Translations under genes and position numbers: made by a program
Part shown: one piece after another, positions 14,129-26,567 of the stretch
How positions within the stretch are numbered: the stretch's first letter is position 1
Layout: every line of letters starts with the position of its first letter
Notes under the pieces: generated by a model
Database searches by the model: none
What the model was told of the DNA's origin: nothing
What the model saw: only the letters and a program-made list of their open reading frames with translations
Source of the DNA: Epiperipatus broadwayi
Taxonomy: Eukaryota > Onychophora > Udeonychophora > Euonychophora > Peripatidae
DNA length: 64,000 bases
Direction of reading: 5' to 3'
Assembly (NCBI GenBank): GCA_028023455.1
Contig: JAQFVV010000027.1
Location: 6,135,845 to 6,199,844 of the forward strand

Positions 14129-14819
14129 GAAAGATTGTTGTCATTCAAGTGTTTGTTGTATGTACTTGCATTTGTTGATTAAATCACAATTATTATGAGA
14201 AAGTATTCATTATTTTCTCTTCCATATCAGTAGCTGTTTTTTGAAATGGCTAATCCCCGAGTGATAACATATCCATTTGACATTTTGGAGTTGGTAAAGC
14301 ATACATTAGTTTTGCTAAACATTTTTTACAATTTGCCAATGATAAAAATGTTTTATTTATTTATTTTGAGAACCTGTTAACCCCCCCCCCCTTGACACCC
14401 ACCATTTACATGAAAGTTTCCATTACTTTATTTTCCATATCAATGCTGTTTCTTGAAATGGTTAATACCTGAGCAGATATATCCATTTAGTATTTTGATA
14501 TTGATGGAACATACATTACTTCTTGTTAAACATTCTTTACAATTTACCAACTTTGAGCATCAGTCTTGCCTAAATCTCCACTAATTATTTTGTCATTCCG
14601 ATGCATAATATACACAGAATGTACACAACAACTATTCTTTAAAACACCAAATAAACAAATTCCGAAAATCTTAATTTTTCTGAAAAAAATTATTTTGAAT
14701 AATTCACAAATTTATGTTAATTACCTAATTAACATGGACTTACATATGTTTTTAAATACAAAATCTACTTACCTTAATGGCTATCGCCTAAAAACGATTT
14801 ACTCGCTGACGAAGAAGCT

Positions 14820-15640
14820 TCCAAATAAACAAAACAAAACTATTAAATGGGCCAAGCGCTTTCGAGGTTTGCCCTCATATTCATGGCCGACGAAAGTAAT
14901 AAATCTTTACGTAGTGTTATTAAATAACAAATATGCAAATGTAAATCAGTTTGACCATTTTTTTGAAATGGAAAAACACGTATCGCGTCTATTGATAGAA
15001 TTGTTGTCGCAAATAATAAAGTACGCCTCTTTGATCTTTCTTTTACAGTCGTTGGTTTCAGGGCATACAATCCTGGGGTTGCCTGGTTCGAACATATGGC
15101 CAGTCTGCTTTTCATGTTCCAGAAATATTGAAAAGTTATCGCTGTTCTTTTTTGCTCTTATATAGGTATACAAGTGTTGAGCAGCTCTGTTATGAACAGT
15201 GGCCTTAGTTTCCCCATAATATATGGCTTTGCATCCGGCCTGTGGACATGACATGCTGTAAATCACCTGGGGTGTCTGAGATGGGTCTGTTCTATCCTTT
15301 GAATTATTAATGAGTCTGTTAGAATTAGGGGGAGTACGAAAACCAACCTTAAATTCACCAGTTAAAGTCTTTATTATCTGTTGTGATAATTTGGGAATAT
15401 AAGGGAGGGTAATTTGAGGCTTATCATTATTTTTGTGGTTAGCTATTAATTTACTGTGAAATTGCTTAATTTTCTTTGCAATTAATCTGTAGCTGAAACC
15501 TACGCTAAGCAAATCTTTTATATAAATTGCGATGTTGGTCTTTCTATCGGCTTCAAATTTACATAAATTTTGATTTCTAAATAAAAACGCATTGAGCCCT
15601 GCGAATTTATGTGCAGTAGGTGACATGGATTTTTCAGTGC
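14820..15640 (-). mobile_element. Penelope-like element, 3' portion (RT end + GIY-YIG endonuclease)
   Basis: A single minus-strand ORF (14946-15626, 226 residues) holds the post-RT region (LPYIPKLSQQIIKTL, FRTPPNSNRLINNSKD), then a Cys pair CPQAGC leading into AIYYGETKATVHNRAAQH, the GIY-YIG nuclease core, and a distal IKEAYFI with the expected Glu. This arrangement, RT followed by a C-terminal GIY-YIG preceded by Cys residues, is diagnostic of Penelope-like elements. The catalytic Arg (in HNRAAQH) is present. The RT palm is missing, so the copy is 5'-truncated. The 3' tail at 14850-14888 carries a hammerhead-like motif. The ORF is intact over its length, suggesting a fairly young copy. Confidence 0.88.
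14850..14888 (-). ncRNA. Hammerhead-like motif in Penelope tail
   Basis: On the minus strand: GGCC, ATGAATAT, stem GAGG-loop-CCTC, GAA, AGCGCT, T, GGCC. The outer GGCC pairs with GGCC (stem I), GAGG/CCTC is stem II, and the palindrome AGCGCT could form an intermolecular stem III, the arrangement described for small Penelope hammerheads. The catalytic box (ATGAATAT) departs from CUGANGA at C3 and G8, so activity is doubtful. Confidence 0.5.
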
Positions 15641-16470
15641 AATAAGGTTAATGGCAGAATCAGGAAAAAATAAGCTTGGGCATAATAGAACTATTGTATC
15701 AACCTGCCACTTGGATATTCAAATGTAATATAACTGTCTGACTGAATCACATATGATTATTTTTTTCATTAATTTTATTACCCGATTTTAACTCAAGTTC
15801 TTTTTTCAACAGAACTTGTAGTGTTTCTACCATCCTACTAGAAATTCATATTTAATTTTACAATGACTTAAGTTTAAAAAAGAATATTTAGAATTTAAGA
15901 CTTCACACTTGTAATTAACAGGTGTCAATCTAGTTGATTATTTACATTTCTATTTTCTCTTTAATCATTGCTTTGATGTTATGAAAGAATACTAGAATGA
16001 TTAATTGATCAATTGAAGATTTCTTTGAAAAAATGGCGATTTATTGGAATTTATATATTTAAAGTGGAATCTTAAACCTCTTCTTAACTTTCATTGACAG
16101 ATCTTTTTTTTTTTATGAACTTAGTATTTTTGGCAATTTCTTTTTAGTTTTAGAAAATAGGTGAGGGTGGAGGAGTTGGAGAGAAAGGTAAAAATATGGT
16201 CAATTGTGAGTTTTCAAAGTTTTTATGATTTTCTCGAAGTCTAAAACATCTTTAGTACTTTTCATTGACTGGCCTTTTTTTTTTTTTGCTAACTTTTAGT
16301 TTTAATTTCCTCTTTGGATTTGAGAAAATGGGAAAGGGAAAAACAATTAGAAGTTTTTAAGATTTCTTTGAATTTCTCATTGTTGTCATAATACTGCCTT
16401 CATCTGCCTGATAAGTGGTTACTTTTTGAGATTTCATAAAAATCCAAAAAATCAAAGGCGTCAATGCATT

Positions 16471-17839
16471 GGTATTAATCGGTAGACCAGGCCAGCCGCT
16501 TGGTGGCATTGTTTCTCTGCTAAAAACAATTATATTGATCCGGGGCCGACTATTTTTAAAATATTTTCCCAATATGTCCGACTTTTATTAAAATATTTTT
16601 ACATTTTCTCCGCATTTTTAAAAAATATTTTGACATTTGATATGACTTTTTTACTAATATTTTGACATTCTTGTAAATAATTTATGATACAAGATTTTAT
16701 TCAAATATTTGGACATTTTCTTTTAAAAATGGTAAAATAGAGATTGCATAATACAAATAAAGCCAAAAAAAAATCGTTGAATAGTCGCTGAATTTTAAAA
16801 ATCAAAAAGAAAACGAAAATTGAAAAAGTCAAAAGTTTTAATCTTATTTTAATTTTTTTTTTGGGGGGGGGGGAGATGGGGAGAATTATTTTGTCGTCAC
16901 TGAGACAAAAGTTATTTTTGGTTTGTTTTTATTTTTTAAAAAAGGTAATAAAGATTGATTTTAAAAAAGAAAAATTTTCGTATATTAGCGGTATACAAAT
17001 AAAGGCAAAACAAAAATCGCCGTATAGCCAAAAAAAGAAAAGATAATGAAAGAAGTCAAAAGTTTTGATCTTATTTTAATTTTTTTGAGGGAGATGGAGA
17101 GAAATACTTTGTCATCACTGAGACAAGTTATTTTGGGTTTGTTTTTATTTTTAAAAAAAGGTAATAAAAATTGGTTTTAAAAATAAAAGTTTTGGTATAT
17201 CAGCGATATACAAATAAAGACAAAACAAAAATCGCTGTATAGCCAAAAAAAAAGTCGCCGTAATTTTTTTTAAAAAAGAAAACGAAAGTTGAAAAAGTCA
17301 AAAGTTTTGATCTTATTTGAATGTTTTTTGGGGGGTTGGGTGGAGATGACAACTAATTTGTCGTAACTGATCAAACAATGCTTATGATTTCCAAAACTAT
17401 GTGCAACCTCAAACATTTTGTCTCGTAATTTACGTGACTTTTCGCATGGGTTCTGGGGAAAGGTGCTTGGCCATCACCTTTTGCAATTTTTTTCACCTTC
17501 CAAAATTTGTAGGGAAGCCGGCGATGATCTTACAATTATTACTATCAAATACTACGTCGGGTAGGGAATAAGATCTTTAATTCAAATGCATATTACAACA
17601 GTTGTGGCGAGTTGAATTCCCAATGCTCTTACATCATACAATAGCGATCTGTTAAGTGTGCATATTTGCATAGTCACAAAGCACGTCTGCAGCGGCTAAT
17701 ATGAACAGGACTGTTCTATAGGCTGTAAGTTTCTCTGCAAAAGCACAGAAATATTGGGCTGTGTAAACGGCATATTTCTGCGTTTTGAGCAGATGAAACA
17801 ATGCCACCAAGTGGCTGGCCTGGCCTACCGATTAGTACC
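16471..17839. mobile_element. Non-autonomous DNA transposon with GGTA-type TIRs and exact 8-bp TSD (copy E1)
   Basis: The ends are inverted repeats of about 45 bp beginning GGTAYTAATCGGTAG and continuing through a CCRCTTGGTGGCATTG core. They are flanked by a perfect 8-bp direct repeat AATGCATT (16463-16470 and 17840-17847). The 1.37-kb interior has no ORF; it holds a 2.5-copy tandem repeat and, at about 17370-17760, a segment closely similar to the interior of the element at 39592-40697. An 8-bp duplication with GG-starting ends would be compatible with Merlin-like or hAT-like transposition, but no transposase is present, so the superfamily is open. Confidence 0.82.
16820..17360. repeat. Tandem repeat inside E1, ~230-bp unit, 2.5 copies
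   Basis: The block AAGTCAAAAGTTTTRATCTT recurs at about 16827, 17055 and 17297. The units also share TTTGTCRTCACTGAGACAA and GTATAGCCAAAAAA segments. The first copy contains an 11-nt G run at about 16863. Confidence 0.75.
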
Positions 17840-17847
17840 AATGCATT

Positions 17848-20800
17848 TTAAGCTGTCATTTACTGGCAGCAATCATGCACAATGCAAAATCGCTCTAAAC
17901 CCCTCTTAACTTTTTCTCCATCATAAACAATCTGAGGATGTCTCTAAATGAAGAAATGTAAGTTGTTTTTTTTTTTAATTAAAATATAATATAACAATTT
18001 AGAAGAACACCCCCAAGCCCAATTTCTCCAGTTATTTTTCCAAACCCCCTTCCCCCACTTTCAACAATATGATCAATGAAAAAAAAACAGTTTATTTGTA
18101 AATTAATTTCTAACAAGTTAAAAACGTATATATTTCTTGTAATGCATGGAGGGGCAGAAAAATGTTTTCTTTTATGTTTTAGTCCTTTTTAACTTTTTAT
18201 GACTCTAGATTTAGGTAAAACTCTCCTGTTTTAATATCAGTTATGAGCAAGCAAAAAAAATGGTGACCAGTGATGTCTAGATTTAGGTACACACTGAATT
18301 TATAAATAAAGTCATAGTAGTAGTATTAGGATAAATAGCAAGTCCAGACTGTGTTTCTCTATGCATCTCCCTTACTTTTGAAAAAGCAAAGAAAACAGAA
18401 AATAAAAAATTCCTAAAGACAAAAGATGAATCAAAATTTGCAAATGTTTTTTTTTTTTTTTGATAAATTTCAAATAAAATATTATTTGAAATCTATCTAC
18501 ATTTTGTAAGTCAATATTAAGTATGTATTATTATGATAAATCAACCATAAAAATTTACCATATTCCCCCTCCTCCCATTCCTCCACCTTTCCTCAAAACC
18601 CAATAAGACATCTAAATAAAAGTTTGTAAAAAAAAAAAAAAGCCTGTCAATGAAAACTAATAGTAGGAGGTTTTACATTACACAATGCTTAGACAAAATA
18701 AATTATAATAGTATTACTATGATAAATTGCCACTTTCCCCCAAAAGTTTTCAATTGATTGGTTAGTTATCCCAGTATTATTCCAACCTAATTAATGTTTA
18801 CTAATACTTTTTTTGTGTGTACTAAGCAATATTTCTGAATCTGTATTACTATTGTATTCAGTATCATATAACCTTTACTGTTAATAATTCACTGAAAAGA
18901 AATTACTGAAATATCTTTTAGAAGGTCCTGCTCGGACATTTGTTATTATTAACACTCATTTGATTTGCAATTTATACATTCATTTTATATAACTTTTAAA
19001 TTATAGTTATATCTCTCATCAAAGATGGTGACAAAAACCATAAAAGTTGCTAGGCTTATGACTTAATTTTTTTTTATTTTAATAGGAACTAACTTTTTCT
19101 GTCTTATATTTGACTAACTTCACGGGATTTTTTTTTTTTTGTAATTTGGCAAAAACAAAAATATTTTTTATACTTTAATTATAATTAGTGTTCAATAATA
19201 ATTCATTACATATATATTAATAAAAGTAATTTATTTTTATTTTTATAAAGATTCATTACACTATACACATTTAAAAAAATAGCAAATATCAATAATTATT
19301 TTTTATGAAAATGCTTTAAAACAATTTTACTTTTCATTATAATTTTGAAATATATAATTATAAAAATATTAAATAAATATATTTTCTTTAATAAATATAC
19401 TAAAAAATTGAGACAGAAATGTTTGTTAAAATGTATTCAACCCCCACCCCCCTTAAAAGATTAACATTTGAACAAATTTCTTTGCAATGCATTTCTGTAT
19501 TTTTCTGTTTCATTTTGACATCCTTTATCAATACAAGAAATTTAAATATTCGTGATTTAAAAAACTACTTTTGTTAGACTTAATTATGATTCACTTTTTT
19601 GAAAAGAGGTGTAGTTTTTTTTATCAATCTGCTTCTACAATAGTCAATGGATTTTCCACTCTATTTTATATCAATATTGTACTGACCTTCCCCTCCCCAA
19701 ATGGTTTAATGATGTTCTTTATAAAAATGACAGCCACTATACAATGAAATCCAGTTTTTAATTCTTCAACTTAAGGTTTTTTCACTTTGTTTTTAAAAAT
19801 TTGAAAGAATAATCACAAGTTGAAATCTTCATTTACTATTTCCTATATTAAATAATTGAAAAACAACCTCAAGTATTCTTGCATTTGTCATACTACTGGC
19901 AGAATTCTAAAATGAGAAATATTACCTCAATAATGCTCAGAAAAAATATTAACAACAACAAAAAAATTAATCTTGCAAATGCTTAAATTACCAAGTTACG
20001 GAAAATTAAGTTATTAAAATATCAGATATTTTAGTAGAACAAATGAAATATAAAAAAAATACTTATGGACCACGCTATCAACATTAATATAAAGACATTA
20101 GAAAAACATTTAACTCTCAACAGTACAACCGATATATAATACAACAAAAAATTTTCAGATGTTTTCATTTAACATAATTTTTTAAATTGAACACAGGTGT
20201 CCGTCTCAATACTTTTGTGACTCTGTATTTTGAAAAAGTCAAATTAGTTTAAATTTTCCATGCACAGAGCAAGTTTGTGCTACTTTTTTGGGATTTTAGA
20301 GTTATTTCATACCACTCGTAGTCTAAATGTAAATAATTTTATTTCTGTTTTATGTGTTCTATGATTTTTTTTTCTATACAAATATTATATTTTTTGTAAA
20401 TACTGCAAATAATAAAAATCAAATTATTTCATTACTATTATAACAAAATAAATGATCAATCTTTTTCTAAAAGAAAGCAACCAATTAATCCTTGTTAGAA
20501 GTGGTAGCAGTTGCATTCTAAAGGAATTTTATTTCTCAATTTTGTCAATCTATGGTTATATATTTTTTACTTTCTATACAAATATTATAATACTTAATCT
20601 AGTAAATAAAGTAAAATCTATTTCATTATAAGTTTTTTCTTATTTTTTGTACAAATTTTATAACACTTACTTATAATAAAAAAAATCAAATTTGGAACCT
20701 TAATTGCATCAAAAAATATGAACATTTCTCATGAATAGTATCTTATATCAATTGTAGCATTTACCTTATAAAATAATGCTGTTTCAGGTTAAAAATGCTT

Positions 20801-21070
20801 ATTAAGATTCTAAAAATACAATGATCAGATCGTAAGACCAATTAGTATTATTTTTCAGATTGCAAAATATAATACTATAAAGTCTACTAATGATAAAATC
20901 ACATCTTCATTGGATAGATACATGAAACAAACAAACAATAACAGATTCCATAAAAAAAATACATGAACATGAGAATAGTGTATGTAGAAAAAAACAGACT
21001 TTAACTACTTTAGATTAAAATGCTCAATTACTCAAGTTTGCAACAGATGGCATTAAAGTACAGCTGCTTT
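17848..21070. other. AT-rich intronic sequence, nothing recognised except one MITE end
   Basis: Long poly-T and poly-A tracts and no coding signal on either strand. A short piece of the TTAA foldback family (GGTAAAACTCTCC and GTTATGAGCAAGCA) lies at 18213-18265. Confidence 0.45.
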
Positions 21071-21074
21071 TTAT

Positions 21075-21340
21075 ATATTGTAATAGTGATTAAACCATTA
21101 AACATTATATGATCACCATTAGAGTAATCAATGGATGAAAGACCAAGATCTAGGTGCAATGCTCTTAGATTCAAGGCTCCTCACACTGATAAAAGCCACA
21201 AGCTAGAAACTAGTCTGGGGATATTAGATGAGTAGTCACTAAATATGGATTTTATGCACAAACTAGCATCCATTGATTTACTTAGGCTTGCACTGAATGG
21301 CACTAATGTATGGAGTTTTGCAATAAAGATTAACTCAAAG
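21075..21340. mobile_element. Degenerate copy of the foldback MITE family
   Basis: This interval contains the family's internal block (CTCCTCACACTGAT, AAGCTAGAAACTAGTCTGGG, GATTTTATGCACAAAC) and one terminal block (GCTTGCACTGAATGGCACTA then GTATGGAG.TTTTGC at about 21310-21325). The other end is eroded. Confidence 0.6.
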
Positions 21341-22419
21341 ACACCTAAACGAGTCAAATAGTTGTTGTAACTAAAAAAATATGGTTCCAAGACACTATAT
21401 TTATGCATGGTATTCAGATATTTAGAAAAATGTACTGCAATAGTTGAAAGAAAGCATTGCAATATATTAAATGCAGATTAATGCTAATTCATGGATTGAT
21501 TTGTATAAAGCATTGCATATCTTTATTATTATTTTGGTAGATTTTTTTCTTCCATACTTATTTGCAACTGATTGTTGAGCTATACCAGAAGTCAGCAACC
21601 TTTTACTGGTGTCATGCCGAATCTATGTTACCATGTTATTCCGCTTGCCGAAATGTTTCTACCAATCTTATTATATATAATACCAAAATTGGTTTAGTTA
21701 TAATGGATTTCAAAATTATATACCTTTGAAACCCATTGTAACCAGATCTTATATAGTTGATCAATCAATATTTTAAACTACCTAGGATCATATGCGGAAA
21801 GTATGCTTTATTAAATGATATTGCATTTGAAAGGCATGCTTAAAATTTTCTTTGGCAGAGAAAATTCATCTTGGCGCTTTAAAAAACATGTATTGTTTAC
21901 AAAATTTGCAAACAATGTACAGTGATTCAGAATGGACAAAGAACATTTAGCTTTTAATGTTTCATTTAAAAAGCTGATTAATGAACTCTTAACAAAATAA
22001 AACAAGTATTTTTCTAACAAAGAAACCCATTTTTGTGATTAAAAAAATCAACTCAAAATTGGAAATTTTTTATATATTCTTTTCTTTAAAACTGAATATT
22101 TGGAATTTTTCTCTATGAGAAATTTGTTTTAATTACACAATAGACATTTAATAGTAGAAAAAAGATTTTTGGTACTTGTGTATAATTCAACCGATCACGT
22201 TTTTGACTTACCGATTTCCCTTCCGGTAGACATCGACGTTTATTGCATGACAATGTTGTCATGATAACCAAGTGACTGGCGTGATTAATCCATCAGAGTC
22301 AATTTTTTTTTTTCACCCGCGAAATTTAAAATTCCTAGAGAGGTTTGGGAAATTTTTTGATTTTTCTGTCTATTGTGATTTTGCTATCCACGGCATCACA
22401 GTTACTTTTTTGAGCTGTA

Positions 22420-23065
22420 AATTCAGGTAAAGTGTTTTATTTATCTGTTTATTTTAAATTTACAAAAATTTTTTGTTAATATTTCTACAATTCTGAAACT
22501 TACCTTGAACTACGTTTAATGTGTAAATAATTTATTCCGGTAAAGTGTTTTTTATTTATCTGTTTATTTTAAATTTACAAAATTTTTTAGTTAATATTTC
22601 TACAATTCTGAAACTTACATTGAATTACGTTTAATGTGTAAATAATTTTCAATAATTTTTTAAAACAAATTTGGAATATACATTACCAAATGCATGTGAT
22701 AACAAGGATGCCATTAATGCCAGATTCGCATTAATTCGGGTAAAATGTTTTATTTGTTTATTTTAAATTTACAAAAACTTTTTGTTAATATTTCTACATT
22801 ATGTTTTTAATGTGTAAATAACTTGAAATAATTTTTTAAATCAATTTTGCAATATGCAGTACGTTTTTAAAATTACCAAATGCATGTAAAAGTGCGGCGC
22901 CATTAATACCAGATTTGCATTAGATCGCGTCTTTTTTATTTAGGTGTTTATTTAAAATTTACAAAAAGTTTTTGTTAATATTTCTACAATTCTCAAACTT
23001 ATTTACAAAAAATATTTGTTAATATTTCTACAATTCTCAAACTTACATTGAATTACGTTTTAATT
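22420..23065. repeat. Internal minisatellite of E2
   Basis: A module containing GTTTATTTTAAATTTACAAA, GTTAATATTTCTACA and AATGTGTAAATAA recurs about four to five times between 22430 and 23050. Two of the copies are extended by ATTACCAAATGCATGT and GCCATTAAT.CCAGAT. Confidence 0.75.
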
Positions 23066-23094
23066 TTATTTTTAATTTCTGAATTATATCATAC

Positions 23095-23335
23095 AGCTAT
23101 GAGAGTAATACAATGTCCGGAGGCCCCCCCCCGCCAATTCCAGCGCTATGCGCTGCTGTATTTTAAAATTGAGAATAACATTTTTTTTCGTCATCGGCAA
23201 TTATAAAAATTACAGCTATGAGAGTAATACAATGTCTGATATACGTGTACGACGAGCCTGTGGCTCGACAAAAACATCCGGAGCTCCCCCCACCAATTCC
23301 AGCGCTACGCGCTGCTGTATTTTAAAATAATATTT
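23095..23335. repeat. GC-rich duplicated segment within E2
   Basis: Two copies of an approximately 75-bp GC-richer stretch (CCAATTCCAGCGCTAYGCGC followed by TGCTGTATTTTAAAA) lie at about 23135 and 23289. A small hairpin CGAGCCTGTGGCTCG sits between them at 23253-23267. Each copy is preceded by GAGAGTAATACAATGTC. Confidence 0.65.
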
Positions 23336-23449
23336 TGACGCATGCATGTACATTTTTTTAATTTTTTTTTTTATTTTTTTTAGTATTTGCCTGACCTGCG
23401 TCAGATATTTTTCATTTTTGAATATTTTTTAGCATGTGACCTGGATAAT

Positions 23450-23640
23450 TCAACCGATGACATATTACCCTGAAGGCATATCAGTCTAATCTTGCGATTT
23501 TTAACGTACCGTGTTCACGTGATCTGTGGACACATTTTAGCGATTACATGTGTCCGCAGATCACTTGGAGACGTTATCTTAAAAATCACAAGATTAGACT
23601 GATATGCCTTCAGGGTAATACGTCATCGGTTGAATTATAC
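23450..23640. repeat. Foldback segment at the right end of E2
   Basis: ATAATTCAACCGATGACATA at about 23455 and its inverse near 23635 flank long complementary arms (CAGTCTAATCTTG / CAAGATTAGACTG, and GATCTGTGGACACA / TGTGTCCGCAGATC), giving a ~190-bp hairpin. Confidence 0.75.
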
Positions 23641-24779
23641 ACAAAAACCAGATTTTTAAAACTTCTTTGAGATCTGAACAATATTATCAAATCTCAAGTA
23701 TTTGTTTAACTATCACTAATTAAGAACTTCCCCCCCCCCAATAAATGCATCAAAACTTAAAATGTATTATTATATAATTACAAATAAATGTTTTTCAAAT
23801 GAATTGATCAATATAATATTCTGTCTGAATATAAATTTACTTTAAACATACAAAATATCAAGGTCAATTGAACATAAAAAAAAAAATCCAGGCAAAATTA
23901 ATCCTCCCTGGGAAACAAAAGTATTTCCATCCAGCAAGTCTTATCTTTATTGAAAATAGAAAAGTTCATACATTTACTACACAAAATGATTAATAAATTA
24001 AACTGAATCATGGTTTCCATTTACATGTGAGTCGCATATGCAAAATGTGATGGCGCAAATGCATGTGCTGTAATTAAAATATAAATTTTTATTATTTCAA
24101 TTCAGAGTGCCACTAATAATCGTTCTGCATGTCATGCATACCTTAGATTATCAACCCCTGGTCTACACTAAATTAATCAATTCAAAATTACTGTTATTGT
24201 GTTATCTCAAGGAACACTATATTAATAATTACTATAGATTGATAATTTTCCCATAATATATAAAGAACAGAAAATGGGCATATTAAAGTAATTATTTGAA
24301 TCATCGTTGTTAAGAATATGTCATACTATTGTAAGAACAAAAAAATGGAATAAAGCTTTCTAAATCACAGTAACAAGTTGAAAGGAAAGGATAAGGATCG
24401 GAAGACTTTTAACACTGTGAATATTTCAATCGTAACCAAACAATTCATACTCTGAAAGCTGTATATCAGGATCAGGCCGCAATCATTACAAAATGTTAAG
24501 ACTAGTAACAATGTAGAAAACTTTATTACTTTGGATTACTTAACAAAAAAATAATAATAACCTGAATATACTGGATAAAAATAACTAACAGAAAGACATC
24601 AATAGGAATTATAGAGCCTAAAGCTGCTGCTAAGCAATGTAAAAAAAAAAAAAGAGGGGGGGGGCATAATGAAAATTTAAAAAATTATGATGCCTTTTTT
24701 TTTTTTGAAAGCTAAATAAATCACTCATGACAAATCTGGTCTAAATTTACACAAATTATGAGCCTTGTTATTCTAGATA

Positions 24780-24866
24780 TTAAAAGAGGCAAAACTCTCC
24801 ATACACTATTGCCACTCAGTACAAGCCAGAGTCGCAATACTGTATGGAGAATTTTGCCTGCTTTAA
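24780..24866. mobile_element. Short foldback MITE with TTAA flanks
   Basis: TTAA at 24780-24783 is followed by AAGAGGCAAAACTCTCCATA; the inverse TATGGAGAATTTTGCCTGCT ends at 24862 and is followed by TTAA at 24863-24866. This is a minimal copy (about 80 bp) of the family seen in full at 48117-48560. Confidence 0.7.
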
Positions 24867-25829
24867 TAACAGTTATGAGCAAGCATAAGAAAGGTGATCG
24901 TGTAATATTCTAGATATGTGAAATAACCCCGTTTCACGAGTATGAAATAATCATAAACCACAATGCACATTTTGATGACTATAAAAAAACTATTTTAAGA
25001 CTTACTATTCTGATTTTCTTTAAAACATTTCAATAATCATTTTAGGATACAGTTGTTTCAATGGTAACATGAATTTCTTGAGCTAATAATTTTCTCTCCA
25101 CCACAAAAAAATTATTAAAATTCATATTTTCTCATAAACATCTCCCTGATGAATCAATTTCAGATGGAATCAAATAATTTTTTTTTTTTACTAGATATAA
25201 AAAATTGAAATATTTGATAGCAGAAAATTAAGGAAAAATTTTATATTCCAAAAAGAGAATGAAATCCAGCACTTGGTACTATATTATCAAATCATGATAA
25301 ATAAGTGTTTAAAAAACTCCCATTATTAAAGAATGAACTGGCATTGTTGGAAGCTGCTACTGATAAAAATCCCACTAGTTTTGCAACACAATTTATGATG
25401 GTAAAAAGAAAACCAATCAAATATTTGTATAGAAAGATAATTAATAGCTCAATAACTAACTGATAAAATATATCAACAGCAATATAAGTTTTTACAAATT
25501 GTAAGAAATATAAATTTTAATATGAACTAAGACAGAAAACCATAAAATGTTCAAGCATTTTTCAGAACAAATCTTATGTGTCATCATATACTTAGAATAT
25601 TGTTTTGATTTACTCTACTATTCAAAATGTAAAATTATTTTATCCCGTTTATGTTAATTTGTTAATACATTAACCAATAACAATAGATTCTATCACAGCC
25701 TCATGAATTAACTGAATAGACGGAAGTATGGAATTTCAATTAAAGCTGGTTCAACAACTAATTTTTTATTGAAAAACAAAAGGTTAAAAAAATTTTATCA
25801 AAAGTTTTAAAAAAAAATAAAATCGCCAT

Positions 25830-26205
25830 AATTATAAATTTTTAAATACTGTATCACTTAATGATTAATAATATTTATTTTAACTTACATAATGCTTGTG
25901 TTAAATCATAATTGCATAAGTGCAGTTGACTTAATTTTTCTCTTTCAGTAAACAAATGTTTAAAGATATTTTTAGAACTATAAGTAGGCATATGTAATAT
26001 TCATTAATATGTGACTACTTTGATTGCCTCTACATGTTGCATCAAAGGCTTTAAATAATTCGGTTTTATTTTACAGATTAAAACTGAAGCATTAAATAAT
26101 TGAATCTCTCAATGTTTACAGATCTATCACAACATATAATACAGTATTTATAGTATCATTCAAATAATAAATTCTCAAATACTTTAAAACCAATGTAACC
26201 GGCCT
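25830..26205. repeat. Part of the ~1.2-kb R repeat (copy a, first segment)
   Basis: Sequence such as TTAATGATTAATAATATTTA, GCATCAAAGGCTTTAAATAA and CAAATAATAAATTCTCAAAT matches the tandem copies at 42.6-43.0 and 43.9-44.2 kb. The copy is interrupted here and resumes at about 32.7 kb. Confidence 0.7.
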
Positions 26206-26567
26206 GAAAAGGTTGTTTTTTTTTCAATTGGTTGGTTTAACAAAAAAATTTTTAAGATTTAATATAAATTAAACAAAACATTTTACCATTATATAAATAA
26301 ATGATAAATATATAAAAGCTGTCGTTCCCGACTTAGTTGATTTAACAAATTTTTTTAAGATTTAATGTAAATTAAACAAAAGATTTTAATATTATATAAA
26401 TAAATTCGCTAATGTCATTTTTGTATTATGGTTAATTAATGGTGGAATTACGTTTTTGTAATTTTTTTTAAATCTATTGCTTTGACAAATTTTTTTTTCT
26501 TTGCAGAATTACTTGCTTTGAATAAAATGCTCGTAATCAAATCTGGTACTTGTGACTTTTGACCCAT

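Larger units (their letters stand above)
22171..23649. mobile_element. Non-autonomous DNA transposon with GGTAC-type TIR and exact 8-bp TSD (copy E2)
   Basis: The left end starts GGTACTTGTGTATAATTCAA and the right end is its inverted counterpart (GGTTTTTGTGTATAATTCAA read inward). Both are flanked by the perfect 8-bp direct repeat AGATTTTT (22163-22170 and 23650-23657). The 1.48-kb interior is built of tandem repeats and a terminal self-complementary segment; there is no ORF. The ends resemble those of the 26545-32483 palindrome (GGTACTTGTGAC). Confidence 0.82.

Noticed and set aside
23220-23270. Helitron end (TCTGATATACGTGTACGACG with a nearby hairpin)
   Set aside because: The stretch lies inside element E2, which has clear inverted ends and an 8-bp duplication; no CTRR terminus or Rep/helicase sequence was found.
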